A stretch of DNA of 61,626 nucleotides from Planctomyces sp. (GTDB taxonomy: Bacteria; Planctomycetota; Planctomycetia; Planctomycetales; Planctomycetaceae), in NCBI GenBank assembly GCA_016795105.1, contig JAEUIH010000045.1:1-61626 (forward strand), in the 5' to 3' direction. A model generated the notes under the pieces. That model ran no database searches, had not been told where the DNA came from, and saw only the letters and a list, made by a program, of their open reading frames with translations. Shown here one piece after another: positions 36,073 to 45,265 of this stretch (position 1 is its first letter; each line of letters opens with the position of its first letter). Made by a program: the position numbers and the translations under genes.

Positions 36073-37674
36073 ATGAAGAGTTTGTGTCGTCCACTGGCGA
36101 CAGGGATTTTTGCAATCCTGAGTCTGTGTGGAAATGCCCAGATCATTGCCCAGCAGCCAACAGCAGTGCTTGGAATTCGCAGCGTCGATTCGCTGCTCGA
36201 TGATGCCGATTTCGTAGGAGAGAAAACGGGGACTCCAGGAATCAAACAGCAGGCGGAAGGCTTTCTGGAAGCGTTGACGGGAGGCAGAGGACTGGAAGGC
36301 GTGGATCGAACCAAACCCCTTGGCATGTACGCCGAAGTTGGCGAAGACGGTCCAAAACCAGGCCCCGTGATCTTTCTCCCAATCTCGGATCAGGATGCGT
36401 TCATTGAGGTCCTGAAGGCGGTTGCGCCGGACCTCGAAGAAAGCGATGGCATCATGTCGATGTCCATTAACGGGCGGCCTCTGCAGGGTGTTATTTCGGA
36501 CGGTTACTTTTTTGCGAGCCCGGAAGAAGGAGCCCTTGATGAACTGCATAATCCAGCAGAAATCATCAACGAAGACTATGACATTGCACTGGACATCAAC
36601 ATCGCAGATATCCCGGAGAATCTCAAGTCTGTCTTTCTGACAACGGTCGAATCCGAAGGTCGCGCAAACCTCGAAAACTCTCCTCAGCCGGCGACAGAAG
36701 CAGAAGCGGCCGGACGAGAATTCGGCTTTGAAAAGTCGCTGGCAGTGATGAAAGCACTTGTGAACGAAGGCGAGACCATTACGATCGGTATCGACGTAGA
36801 CGCGGAAACCGGAATGGCAACCGTCGATCTGGGTTTCACCAGCATCGAAGGCAGCGAACTCGCTGGCTCAATGAAGGCATTTTCGGAACTGACTCCGATG
36901 TTCGCAGCAGCAGTTCCGGAAAACTCTCCTCTTGCTCTTGTGATCTCACACCCAACAACGGGAATCCTGAAAGACCTCGATCAGCTGTTCGACCAGATTC
37001 AGAAATCAGCCGAATCTGAAATTGATGAAGACATTAACCTGCAGAATGACGAAGCTCGAAAAGTGGCTCAGGAAGCCGCCGCCAAGCTGATTTCAATCTT
37101 CAAAGCGACTGCATCATCAGGAGAACTTCATTCAGCCGTATTTATGACGATGAATGAAGACAATCAGGTTGGATTTGTCGCAGCTACGCAACTCGAAAAG
37201 ACTTCCGACATTCAGCCTCTCCTCGAACAGCTTGCTGCAGAACAAAACCAGGACGGCAAAGAACGTCTGAAGCTGAATGCCGATAAGTACAAAGGCGCCA
37301 GCATTCACGAAGCCATCCCGGCAGCAGATTTTCAGGATGAACTGCTGGGCAGCGAGAACGCTCACCTGGCGGTAACGAAAAACTCGGTCATTGGTGGAAT
37401 CGGACACAGCAACCTGAGTGCGGTAAAAAGTGTTCTCGATTCAACCAGTGAAGAAGTCGACGAAGAGACAGCTCCGATCTATCTGATTGTTCAGCCGGCT
37501 CGACTGGTCACAATCTTCGAAAAGAACGATGAAGCACTTCTGGAACGAGCTGGATCAATTGCCGGAACAGACGGCGATTTCCTTGAAATCTCGATCGAAC
37601 CCGATGACCTGGGCGCTACGCTTCACATTGAATTCAGCCTCGATCTGATCGGCCTTGGCGGACGAGGTCGCTAG
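36073..37674 (+). CDS. Acidic exported protein of unknown function (533 aa)
   Basis: Signal peptide at 1-26 (TGIFAILSLCGNAQIIAQQ). The mature protein is rich in Glu and Asp, with repeated acidic stretches (SESEIDEDINLQNDEAR, TSEEVDEETAPIY) and no cysteine in the mature part. A roughly twofold pattern is visible: VLGIRSVDSLLDDADF near the start and AHLAVTKNSVIGGIGHSNLSAVKSVLD near residue 440. I recognise no family. GAGGTAG lies upstream of the ATG, and a strong terminator follows at 37702. A stand-alone, well-delimited gene. Confidence 0.8.
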   Translation: MKSLCRPLATGIFAILSLCGNAQIIAQQPTAVLGIRSVDSLLDDADFVGEKTGTPGIKQQAEGFLEALTGGRGLEGVDRTKPLGMYAEVGEDGPKPGPVIFLPISDQDAFIEVLKAVAPDLEESDGIMSMSINGRPLQGVISDGYFFASPEEGALDELHNPAEIINEDYDIALDINIADIPENLKSVFLTTVESEGRANLENSPQPATEAEAAGREFGFEKSLAVMKALVNEGETITIGIDVDAETGMATVDLGFTSIEGSELAGSMKAFSELTPMFAAAVPENSPLALVISHPTTGILKDLDQLFDQIQKSAESEIDEDINLQNDEARKVAQEAAAKLISIFKATASSGELHSAVFMTMNEDNQVGFVAATQLEKTSDIQPLLEQLAAEQNQDGKERLKLNADKYKGASIHEAIPAADFQDELLGSENAHLAVTKNSVIGGIGHSNLSAVKSVLDSTSEEVDEETAPIYLIVQPARLVTIFEKNDEALLERAGSIAGTDGDFLEISIEPDDLGATLHIEFSLDLIGLGGRGR

Positions 37675-37701
37675 CCTGCTGCCGCTGTAACAAATCTGAG
37701 A

Positions 37702-37740
37702 GGGTGTTCACTTTCCAAAAGAAGGTGAACACCCTTTTTC
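37702..37740 (+). terminator. Rho-independent terminator
   Basis: GGGTGTTCAC (37702-37711) pairs perfectly with GTGAACACCC (37725-37734), followed by TTTTT. It ends the acidic exported-protein gene. On the minus strand A-rich sequence lies downstream, so it is unidirectional and does not serve the sulfatase gene that ends at 37753. Confidence 0.92.
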
Positions 37741-37752
37741 GTTTTCTCATGG

Positions 37753-39174
37753 TTACTGCCGACGTCTGTCCCCAGAGATCCGATCTGCGTTGGGTGTCGG
37801 CATTGGTGCCTGGACCGAATTCCTCCATGCTGTCATTTCATCGTGGAGCTCCTTCAGCTTTTCAGGATTAGATGCGGCAAGATTGTGAGTCTCGCCCACA
37901 TCCTGTCGAAGGTCATACAACTCAAGCCGGCCATCTTCAAAGAACTCCAGCAGTTTCCAGTCGCCTTTCTGAATCGTGCCGACGGGAGTCGTTCGCCAGG
38001 TGCCCTGGCCAGCACCCAGATACCCGGGAAAGTGCTGAAAGATCGCGGTCCGGCGCAGCGTCCCGTCGCCCGAACGGAGCAGGGGAACCAGACTTTCTCC
38101 ATCGAGCACCTGTTGCGGAAGTTCTGCGCTGGCAATCTCACAGAGTGTTGGAAACAGGTCCACATGTATCGAGGGAACGTCACAGAGGCGTCCCGGCTCG
38201 GTGACGCCGGGCCACCGAACAATCAACGGATCTCGCACTCCTCCTTCGTACAAACTTCCCTTTCCACTGCGCAGTGGTGCATTGTCCGTTACGTCGCCCG
38301 ACTGTTTAAGACCCTCCCGAACGTAACCCCCGACGCCTCCGTTGTCGCTTGAAAAGATGACAACTGTGTTCTCGGAGAGTTCAAGTTCATCCAGAGCTTT
38401 CATAATGCGGCCAACACTCTCGTCAATACTGTAAATCATCCCTGCGTATGTTGGGTTATGGTGCCCGGCAATCGGTGCTTTCGTTCGAAATCGATCGTGA
38501 AGCTCGGGCTTGGCAACGATGGGCGAGTGAACACCAAAATGAGCCAGGTAAAGGAAAAATGGCTGAAATCGCTGTCGATGGATAAAATCAACAGCTCGAT
38601 CTGTCAGAAAATCGGCCAGATACGTTCCTTTAGGATACTCGACAACCGGATCCGTCCTGAAGTTGTAGTGCTGTCCCATTGTTACGATGGCTTCATCAAA
38701 ACCTCGGTGCGAGGGATGGTGTTTTCCCTTCTGCCCGAGATGCCATTTCCCGAAGATCCCGGTCACGTAGCCGGCAGTCCTGAGCTGCTGGGCAATCGTG
38801 ATTCGATCCAGCGGCAGCGATTCGGCGTTGTCAACAGGGCGGAGCGGACGAGACTTCCAGTCAAAGCGATCAATCCCGCCGACAGTATAGACCCCCGTAC
38901 GCGGCGGATACTGACCGGTCATCAGAGCAGCACGAGTCGGCTGGCAGTTCGGGCAGTTATGGTACTGTGTAAAGCGAATTCCCTCAGTTGCAAGTCGATC
39001 AATATTGGGCGTTTCGTAGTACTGGCTTCCATAGACACCGGTGTCTGACCACCCGAGGTCATCTGCGAGGATATAGATGATATTCGGCCGACGCGGATTG
39101 TCTGAGTCTGCTCCCGCGGCAACGCGACACACAAACATGAACGACATCCACAAAACGTTCAGACGGATCAACAT
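37753..39174 (-). CDS. Exported Cys-type sulfatase (473 aa)
   Basis: Sulfatase with a signal peptide MLIRLNVLWMSFMFVCRVAAGA. Metal motif ILADDLGWSD; CQPTR (Cys at residue 77 of this model) is the formylglycine site; GKWHLG, SSDNGGVGG and the C-terminal LYDLRQDVGETHNLA complete the set. The frame is open to 39261, with other ATGs at 39231 and 39261; GGGGGA precedes the 39231 one, so the start is uncertain. I chose 39174 because the signal peptide begins there. A short duplication (TCTGTGTTCCGCAAA twice, near 39185-39215) lies just upstream. Divergent from the next sulfatase, so the two may share a control region. Confidence 0.93.
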   Translation of the reverse strand: MLIRLNVLWMSFMFVCRVAAGADSDNPRRPNIIYILADDLGWSDTGVYGSQYYETPNIDRLATEGIRFTQYHNCPNCQPTRAALMTGQYPPRTGVYTVGGIDRFDWKSRPLRPVDNAESLPLDRITIAQQLRTAGYVTGIFGKWHLGQKGKHHPSHRGFDEAIVTMGQHYNFRTDPVVEYPKGTYLADFLTDRAVDFIHRQRFQPFFLYLAHFGVHSPIVAKPELHDRFRTKAPIAGHHNPTYAGMIYSIDESVGRIMKALDELELSENTVVIFSSDNGGVGGYVREGLKQSGDVTDNAPLRSGKGSLYEGGVRDPLIVRWPGVTEPGRLCDVPSIHVDLFPTLCEIASAELPQQVLDGESLVPLLRSGDGTLRRTAIFQHFPGYLGAGQGTWRTTPVGTIQKGDWKLLEFFEDGRLELYDLRQDVGETHNLAASNPEKLKELHDEMTAWRNSVQAPMPTPNADRISGDRRRQ

Positions 39175-39457
39175 CGCAACAGTCGTCTGTGTTCCGCAAA
39201 TCTGTGTTCCGCAAAACGATAAGTCCGTCATTTGATCAGTCCCCCGCGGCAGAGTTTTCAAGGACCATTTTGCTGCGACCGACTCCCGCTATGATGCAGC
39301 CTTTGCAATGTCCGACAAAATTGCGTGCAAATGAATGGTGTGCCGAATGAAAGCGTTCGTCAACTCACGACTTGTTCGAACTGTTCCAATAGCCAGCGAT
39401 CTACTAAAACCCGCGGCTGTCTCAGCCGTTCCGGCACAGTCAGGATTCTGGACCGCA

Positions 39458-41029
39458 ATGGAACCCACCACTGTGAATTGCTCAAAAAATCTCACGCGAC
39501 ACCTGGTTGTCGCCTTCATCCTCGCGTTGGCGAACGCAGCCACAGTCCATCACGTCTACAGCATGGACAGACCGAACATCGTTGTCATCATGGCAGATGA
39601 TCTTGGTTACGGAGATGTGTCATGTAACGGCGCGACAACTATCATGACCCCGAACATTGACCGCATTGCGCGGGAGGGTCGACGCTTTACGAGCGGCTAC
39701 TGTTCGGCATCGACCTGCACTCCCACACGGTATTCGTTTCTGACCGGAACATATGCATTCCGAAAGAGAGGTACCGGCATTGCACCACCGAATGGTCCCG
39801 CAATTATTCCTCCGAACACGGTCACAATTGCTTCACAACTGAAACAAGCGGGCTACCGAACAGCGGTTGTGGGAAAGTGGCATCTTGGACTGGGCGACGG
39901 TCAGGGACCGGACTGGAATGGAGAACTTGTTCCGGGGCCACTGGAAATCGGTTTTGACCATTGTTTTCTGCTCCCAACCACCAATGATCGAGTTCCGCAG
40001 GTGTATGTGAGCGATCATCGGGTTGTTGGCCTGAACCCGAATGACCCATTGTGGGTCGGCGATCAGAAGCCATCTGCCGATCATCCTACCGGAATGACTC
40101 ATCGACATACACTGAAAATAAACTGGTCGCATGGACACAACGCAACAATTCATAACGGAATCAGTCGCATTGGCTTCTACACCGGGGGAACAACAGCCCG
40201 GTTTCGTGATGAAGATCTCGCTGATGCATGGGTCAAACACAGTGAGGCCTGGATTCAACAGGAACTGCAACAGCCGTTTTTTTTGTTCTTCGCATCCCAC
40301 GATCTGCATGTCCCGCGGGCCGTACATGAAAGATTTCAGGGGACAACAAACATGGGACCTCGCGGCGATGCGATTGCGGAACTGGACTGGTCCGTTGGCG
40401 AGCTTCTGAACATTCTCGATCGGCATTCGCTGACGGAATCCACTCTCGTGATCTTCTGTAGTGACAACGGACCAGTCCTGGATGATGGCTATCAGGATGA
40501 AGCGATTGAGAAGCTTGGCGACCATCGGCCTTCCGGACCGTATAAAGGTGGCAAATACAACGTCTTTGAAGGAGGAACTCGAACCCCATTTCTAACACGC
40601 TGGCCAGGCCGCATTCAACCAGGACTTTCTGATGAGTTGATTTGCACAGTGGATCTCGCAGCGAGTCTGTCAGTTCTTACAGGCGTTCCAATACCGGATG
40701 ATGCATGCCTCGACAGTCAGAATGTCATCGGGGTACTTCTCGGGCAGAATGACTCAGCAGGACGTGACCACCTGATTCAGCAGGACAATGGGCAAAGCGG
40801 GAACTTTGGATTTCGTGCAGGCAAATGGAAACTCGTACGGTGTGATTCCGGACGTGCCAGCAATGTGAATCTGCGACTGGTCAGTACTGAGCTGCCGAAA
40901 TACCAGTTATTCGATCTCGATTCTGACCCCGGCGAAACCAGAGATCTGATTCAGGAGTATCCGGATCAGGCAGAACAAATGAAACGACAACTTGAAGGCC
41001 TGATCGGTGCAGGCCGAAGTCGAAGGTGA
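39458..41029 (+). CDS. Exported Cys-type sulfatase (523 aa)
   Basis: Arylsulfatase family. The signal segment HLVVAFILALANAATVHHVYS precedes RPNIVVIMADDLGYGDVS (metal aspartates). CTPTR, with Cys at about residue 87, is the modified site. GKWHLGLGDGQGPDWNG, FCSDNGPVLDD and LFDLDSDPGETRDL follow. It is only about 30% similar in appearance to the sulfatase at 22878, so probably has a different substrate. The frame is open to 39335; ATG 39458 is preferred because AGGATTC precedes it and the signal peptide is close by. The GH43 gene follows 4 bp after its stop, so they form an operon. Confidence 0.92.
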   Translation: MEPTTVNCSKNLTRHLVVAFILALANAATVHHVYSMDRPNIVVIMADDLGYGDVSCNGATTIMTPNIDRIAREGRRFTSGYCSASTCTPTRYSFLTGTYAFRKRGTGIAPPNGPAIIPPNTVTIASQLKQAGYRTAVVGKWHLGLGDGQGPDWNGELVPGPLEIGFDHCFLLPTTNDRVPQVYVSDHRVVGLNPNDPLWVGDQKPSADHPTGMTHRHTLKINWSHGHNATIHNGISRIGFYTGGTTARFRDEDLADAWVKHSEAWIQQELQQPFFLFFASHDLHVPRAVHERFQGTTNMGPRGDAIAELDWSVGELLNILDRHSLTESTLVIFCSDNGPVLDDGYQDEAIEKLGDHRPSGPYKGGKYNVFEGGTRTPFLTRWPGRIQPGLSDELICTVDLAASLSVLTGVPIPDDACLDSQNVIGVLLGQNDSAGRDHLIQQDNGQSGNFGFRAGKWKLVRCDSGRASNVNLRLVSTELPKYQLFDLDSDPGETRDLIQEYPDQAEQMKRQLEGLIGAGRSRR

Positions 41030-41033
41030 ATTC

Positions 41034-42671
41034 ATGCAACTCCTCATCATTCCATTTCTCATCCTCGTACTCACAACTTCACTGGCTCTCGGTCAGGATG
41101 ACACACTTCGCGACAGATCCGAAGACTCGGAGTCATTACCGCCAACTCAGTTCGTCAATCCAGTCGCAGAAGGAGCAGACCCGTGGGTCATACGAGATCC
41201 GTACGCAAACCGATATCTGTGGTGTATGTCAGAGGGGAATCGAGCAATTTCTGTCTGGACGTCGCCGACACTAACATCGCTGGGCGAACGCCACGTCATC
41301 TGGAAAACACCTCAGACCGGACCTTATTCGAAGGAAGTCTGGGCACCGGAACTCCACTTAATCGATGAACGCTGGTACGTGTATTTTGCTGCATCCGACG
41401 GGAAAAATGAAAATCACCTCGCCTGGGTTTTGCAGAGCGAAACTTCGGATGTGCTGGGAAAATGGACATTGCATGGTCCGTTTGCAACGGGAGACGGTTC
41501 GGATGGAAAGTCGCCCAACATCTGGGCGATCGATATGACGGTGCTGGAACACAACGGAGCCCGCTTCGCCATTTGGTCAGGATGGGATGCCCCGGGGACC
41601 GACAGACAGTATCTCTATATTGCACCGATGAAGAGTCCCACGGAACTTTCCGGGCCCCGAGTACAAATCTGTAACAACGCTGATTTCCTTTGGGAACGGA
41701 CGGAGGAAACGCCTGAATCCCGAGGACTTCATGAAGGCCCGCAGGTGTTGCAGCACAATGGACGGACATTTGTTTTGTATTCAACGGCCGCCTCGTGGCT
41801 ACCAACATATAAGTTGGGCATGCTGGAACTCACCGGAGACAACCCACTCGACCCTAAGTCCTGGAAAAAGTCGAAGGAGCCTGTATTCCAGTCGACCGAA
41901 ACGACATACGGTGTCGGGCATTCGTGCTTTCTGAAAGCGGAAAATGATCAGACCTGGTGGCACATTTTTCACGCGAAGCAGGACCGAAATCCAGGCTGGA
42001 GACGAGCGATCTATGTTCAGCCGATGGAGTTTCAGCCGGACGGCACACCGGAGTTCGGAGTACCCGTGGCACCAGGCCGTCCCATCCCTTCGCCACCTTC
42101 GCTAAGTCAACGAGTTCTCGAATTTCCTTTCGAGCTTAGCCTGCGATCGCCGACACCTCTCGATGGCTGGTCCTATTTGGGTCATCAGCAACTGCTGATG
42201 CAGGATGGAGATGGCGTACATCTTGGAGTTCGTCCGCAAACGCCTGTGAACGTATACCGAAGTGGTGAGAAGCTCGTGCTGAACGACGTTGTTCTGAACA
42301 ACTTCACTGCATCCGTGTCCATTCTGTTTCAGGAAGGCGAGCGAGATGCCGGGATCCTGTTTCGAGTATCCGCGCCCGCTGTTGGTTATGACTCGCAGCG
42401 AGGATACTTTGCGGGAATCATTCCGCATTCTCAACTGGCAGTCCTCGGCCGCATGGATGGCCATTCATGGAAGGAACTCGCCCGCGCTCATGTCGACTTT
42501 GATCCCGCGAAGAGTCAACAACTCTCAGTATCATGCATCGATGACCGGATTACAGTACGGCTGAATGGGAATGCGGTGCTTGAACATCAGGATGGCACCT
42601 ACAGCCGGGGAACGGCCGGCATTCGAGTGGTTGATACTCACGCCGTGTTCTCAGACTTTATCCTGGAATAG
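41034..42671 (+). CDS. Exported glycoside hydrolase family 43-type enzyme with C-terminal beta-sandwich (545 aa)
   Basis: Signal peptide 1-22 (FLILVLTTSLALGQ). The five-bladed propeller of GH43 shows the usual three acids: GADPWVIRDPYANRYLW (first Asp), NIWAIDMTVLEHNG (second Asp) and RGLHEGPQVLQHNG (catalytic Glu). APELHLIDERWYVYFAA is a typical blade start. Such enzymes cleave alpha-L-arabinofuranosides or beta-xylosides; the exact substrate is open. From about 365 on is a separate lectin-like sandwich (ASVSILFQEGERDAGILFR, ITVRLNGNAVLEHQDG). The start is ATG 41034, 4 bp after the sulfatase stop; the pair suggests a sulfated arabinose- or xylose-containing glycan. Confidence 0.88.
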   Translation: MQLLIIPFLILVLTTSLALGQDDTLRDRSEDSESLPPTQFVNPVAEGADPWVIRDPYANRYLWCMSEGNRAISVWTSPTLTSLGERHVIWKTPQTGPYSKEVWAPELHLIDERWYVYFAASDGKNENHLAWVLQSETSDVLGKWTLHGPFATGDGSDGKSPNIWAIDMTVLEHNGARFAIWSGWDAPGTDRQYLYIAPMKSPTELSGPRVQICNNADFLWERTEETPESRGLHEGPQVLQHNGRTFVLYSTAASWLPTYKLGMLELTGDNPLDPKSWKKSKEPVFQSTETTYGVGHSCFLKAENDQTWWHIFHAKQDRNPGWRRAIYVQPMEFQPDGTPEFGVPVAPGRPIPSPPSLSQRVLEFPFELSLRSPTPLDGWSYLGHQQLLMQDGDGVHLGVRPQTPVNVYRSGEKLVLNDVVLNNFTASVSILFQEGERDAGILFRVSAPAVGYDSQRGYFAGIIPHSQLAVLGRMDGHSWKELARAHVDFDPAKSQQLSVSCIDDRITVRLNGNAVLEHQDGTYSRGTAGIRVVDTHAVFSDFILE

Positions 42672-42729
42672 TCGTTGATCGCTCCGCGATCAGATGCCTC
42701 GCGCCCTGGATCGCAGAGCGATCCACGAC
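42671..42729. repeat. Inverted repeat with GATCGCTCYGCGATC arms
   Basis: Left arm GTCGTTGATCGCTCCGCGAT plus C (42671-42691) and the reverse complement of the right arm (42709-42729) agree at 19 of 21 positions. Each arm is itself a palindrome (GATCGCTCCGCGATC), giving nested symmetry like REP elements. It lies between the convergent GH43 and TadE genes. Confidence 0.75.
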
Positions 42730-42761
42730 AATTGCAGTTCCCCGGCAGTGAGCCCTGAAAA

Positions 42762-42790
42762 CAAAAAAGTCGGGCATTTCTGCCCGACTT
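42762..42790 (-). terminator. Rho-independent terminator of the TadE-VWA operon
   Basis: On the minus strand AAGTCGGGCA (42790-42781), loop AGAA, TGCCCGACTT (42776-42767), then TTTTTGTT. A perfect ten-pair stem, correctly placed after the minus-strand TadE gene ending at 42827. Confidence 0.9.
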
Positions 42791-42826
42791 AGAGAAACAT
42801 AAACATCAACCTCGTTCTCGAATGAA

Positions 42827-43231
42827 CTACTCGAGCGTCAGCTGGCAATGTTGACGGATTTTCAGGTTCTTGCTGAATCGAGTCAGTCCCCAGGAGTGAT
42901 TTGCTGCAGGGATTTCGATGGTGACGTTCACTTTTTCTGTGGTCCGGTTGATTGTCACCACAGCTCCATTCTGAATCCGAAGTGCAGTCAGGAGACGCAT
43001 TGCTTCTGCTTCGGCCTCTGCAACTGTGCTGCCCGGGACAATAGCCCTTCGGGCAGCTTCGTAAGAAGCATTGCTTGCAGTTTGTCGAACGAAATTCATC
43101 GCCGTCAGCTCAAGTCCCCCAAGAAACAGGAGAAAGATCAGCGGCGCGACCACCGCGAACTCTACGGTAACGGCACCGGCTCGACGAACGAGACCTGACC
43201 GACTACTTTTTTGAGTGTTCAGAATTCGCAT
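42827..43231 (-). CDS. TadE-like pseudopilin-type membrane protein (134 aa)
   Basis: The TadE signature is RRAGAVTVEFAVVAPLIFLLFLGGLELTAMNF: a small basic N-terminus, a glutamate inside the hydrophobic stretch, and a Glu-Leu pair after it, as in minor pilins of tight-adherence (Tad) systems. The C-terminus is a soluble beta-rich domain (VTINRTTEKVNVTIEIPA) with no other recognisable motif. The start could also be ATG 43249. Third and last gene of the minus-strand trio from 45060, followed by a terminator. No Tad ATPase, secretin or prepilin peptidase is nearby. Confidence 0.87.
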   Translation of the reverse strand: MRILNTQKSSRSGLVRRAGAVTVEFAVVAPLIFLLFLGGLELTAMNFVRQTASNASYEAARRAIVPGSTVAEAEAEAMRLLTALRIQNGAVVTINRTTEKVNVTIEIPAANHSWGLTRFSKNLKIRQHCQLTLE

Positions 43232-43276
43232 TTGAGGATTCACAAGCAATCTGTCATCGGAATGGTTAAACGTGAA

Positions 43277-44500
43277 CTATTCAGTCAGGACGACTGGCAA
43301 AGAACGAGCCAATTCCTGAAACGCTGCTCGAAGCTGAGCATCGTTGTTCGTTACGTAGTAGTGGCCACCGGTAGTGTCAGCAATATCCTGCAGAATTTCC
43401 TGAGAAGCTGTCAGCATGCTCACCGTGTGCACGGTGATCCCCGCATTTCTGGCATCGTTTGCTGACAACTGGGGATCTCGACCGTCATTCCACTGACCGT
43501 CTGTCAGCAGGATGATCACCTTATTCGACAGTGGACGAGCATTGGCCCCCTGCAAAACGGTGATTGCCTGGTCAAGACCAGCAGCTAGATTCGTACCGCC
43601 CATCATTGGCTTGACTGTTCGAGCATCAATCTTACTCTCGATCTGTGATTTGTTTGTGCTCCAGTCAAACGATGCTGATGCCGGCAAATTGTAGTCGATC
43701 TGAGTCTTCGGGAAAAAAGTGCTTGGCGAGATCGGCATGGTGTAGTCGCTTCCCCAGGTCACCAGAGCAGTTCTGGGTTTGTAAGTCATCAAATCGACTT
43801 CGCTGAGAAACACGTCAATCGCACCAGAGAGTTTTGCCCAGCGACTGTTCGTTGGATGGGGTGGAGAAAGGTGATATCTCCAGGTCGTTCCCCAGGCAGT
43901 GAAACTGGAGAGCAACGGATTGCCCGAAGGATACGAATACTCGGTCCCGGACATATCGAACAGCATCGAACCCGAACGGTCGAGGCAGAGAACAACTTCC
44001 ACTTCCTGCTGAGCAGCCGTTGCATCGGAAGACGTCACGAACTGGGTATGTCCGAACGCAGGTCCGAAGAACGTTTGAACTGGGCCATGCAGAGAGTTGG
44101 CATCAAGCCGGGACTCAACACGAACCGCATTATATGGCTGTTGGTTGTCAGTAAACACAAACGGACCGGATCCGGACTGAGTCACTCGGCCGACATGAAC
44201 ATCGGACGAACGAATCTGATACGGTCTTCCAGCAACCATGTTTCGATTCGCGTAGGTAACGGCGGCTGCAACTGCCTGATCGCGACTCTGTGTTCGTACA
44301 AGAGCCTCAGCTCCGGCCTTCGCGGCTGCGTCCGTTGCGGTGCGAAGTTCAGTTCGCACAAGCTGCATGTATGAGAAGTCAATTGTCAGAGCTGCTGTGA
44401 CGACAAACGCCAGCAGCATGATGGCAATGAGAATATGAGCTGCCCCTGAACGCCCCTGCCAGCGGCTGCTCCGCAATTCTGCGGTCTGTTTTGTGTGCAT
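43277..44500 (-). CDS. Tad-like protein with von Willebrand factor A domain (407 aa)
   Basis: The N-terminus GRSGAAHILIAIMLLAFVVTAALTIDFSYMQLVRTELR is a TadG-type membrane anchor. A beta-rich section follows, then a VWA domain from about 165: LCLDRSGSM (172-179) is a MIDAS metal site (DxSxS), MMGGTNLAAGL provides its Thr, and IILLTDGQWNDGRD its Asp. The end is a helical ELARSLPVVL. Such proteins are surface adhesins or assembly factors of Tad pili; the exact role here is open. Middle gene of three, with about 28 bp to the next gene. Confidence 0.92.
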   Translation of the reverse strand: MHTKQTAELRSSRWQGRSGAAHILIAIMLLAFVVTAALTIDFSYMQLVRTELRTATDAAAKAGAEALVRTQSRDQAVAAAVTYANRNMVAGRPYQIRSSDVHVGRVTQSGSGPFVFTDNQQPYNAVRVESRLDANSLHGPVQTFFGPAFGHTQFVTSSDATAAQQEVEVVLCLDRSGSMLFDMSGTEYSYPSGNPLLSSFTAWGTTWRYHLSPPHPTNSRWAKLSGAIDVFLSEVDLMTYKPRTALVTWGSDYTMPISPSTFFPKTQIDYNLPASASFDWSTNKSQIESKIDARTVKPMMGGTNLAAGLDQAITVLQGANARPLSNKVIILLTDGQWNDGRDPQLSANDARNAGITVHTVSMLTASQEILQDIADTTGGHYYVTNNDAQLRAAFQELARSLPVVLTE

Positions 44501-44613
44501 GAAGGTACCTCACTTATGTGTGTGCGAAGATGGGAACAAAATCGGTCAGTGACGCGTCACGTGAGGGGAATGACGTGCCGGAAACCTGGGAACTATCGTT
44601 GCTGAAATCAGGG

Positions 44614-45060
44614 TCAGAGCCGGACCATCCGTACAACGGCTTGACACGTTTTTCCGTACATAAATCGAACGGGACCATACGAAATGTTTGAAGACGAAGC
44701 AGACACCGTCACTGTGATTTCTGTTCCGCGAGCTGTTGAAGCTGTCACAACTGGAGAAAACGTAAGCGTATATGACGGAACTTTGCGAACGGCAAGAAGT
44801 TCAGCACAGCGAGCACGAGCCTGAGTTTCGGTTTGCCCTGGTGCAGTGACAACTTTCGCCGCTTCGTAGGCTGCAATATTCAGGGACTGCTTCAGGAACA
44901 CCGCATTACCGAGTTCAATTGAGCCAAATACCAGAATCAGCAACAGAGGAAGCGTGACTGCTGTCTCGACCGCTGCTGTTCCGGACCTTCTGTTCATCGA
45001 CGACTCAGCACCGCGACGGTGATTCAGAGACTGATTGTCAGATCGCACCCCGGAATGCAT
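44614..45060 (-). CDS. TadE-like protein (148 aa, shorter start possible)
   Basis: Same architecture as the TadE at 42827: RRSGTAAVETAVTLPLLLILVFGSIELGNAVFLKQSL, with the internal Glu. The tail is Ser/Thr/Val-rich (PVVTASTARGTEITVTVSASSS). The frame is open from 45060, but ATG 44997 (MNRRSGTAAVETAV) gives the usual short leader and is the more likely start. First gene of the trio. It is paralogous to the third gene by pattern, not by close sequence. Confidence 0.87.
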   Translation of the reverse strand: MHSGVRSDNQSLNHRRGAESSMNRRSGTAAVETAVTLPLLLILVFGSIELGNAVFLKQSLNIAAYEAAKVVTAPGQTETQARARCAELLAVRKVPSYTLTFSPVVTASTARGTEITVTVSASSSNISYGPVRFMYGKTCQAVVRMVRL

Positions 45061-45265
45061 GGCATCAACCCAATAGAATCTGCAGGCAAATCGAATCCCA
45101 ACTATTATGGAACGCTAGGTCGTCATTTGCGGCATTCCCGAACTTGCAGTGAAAACCGGCCCGTGAAACGAAAAAAATGAAACCCGATACCGGCAAAAAC
45201 GACAAAATCGGTATGATTGTTAGAATCGAACACCAACCAGAACAGTTCAGACCGAAGTTAGTGAC

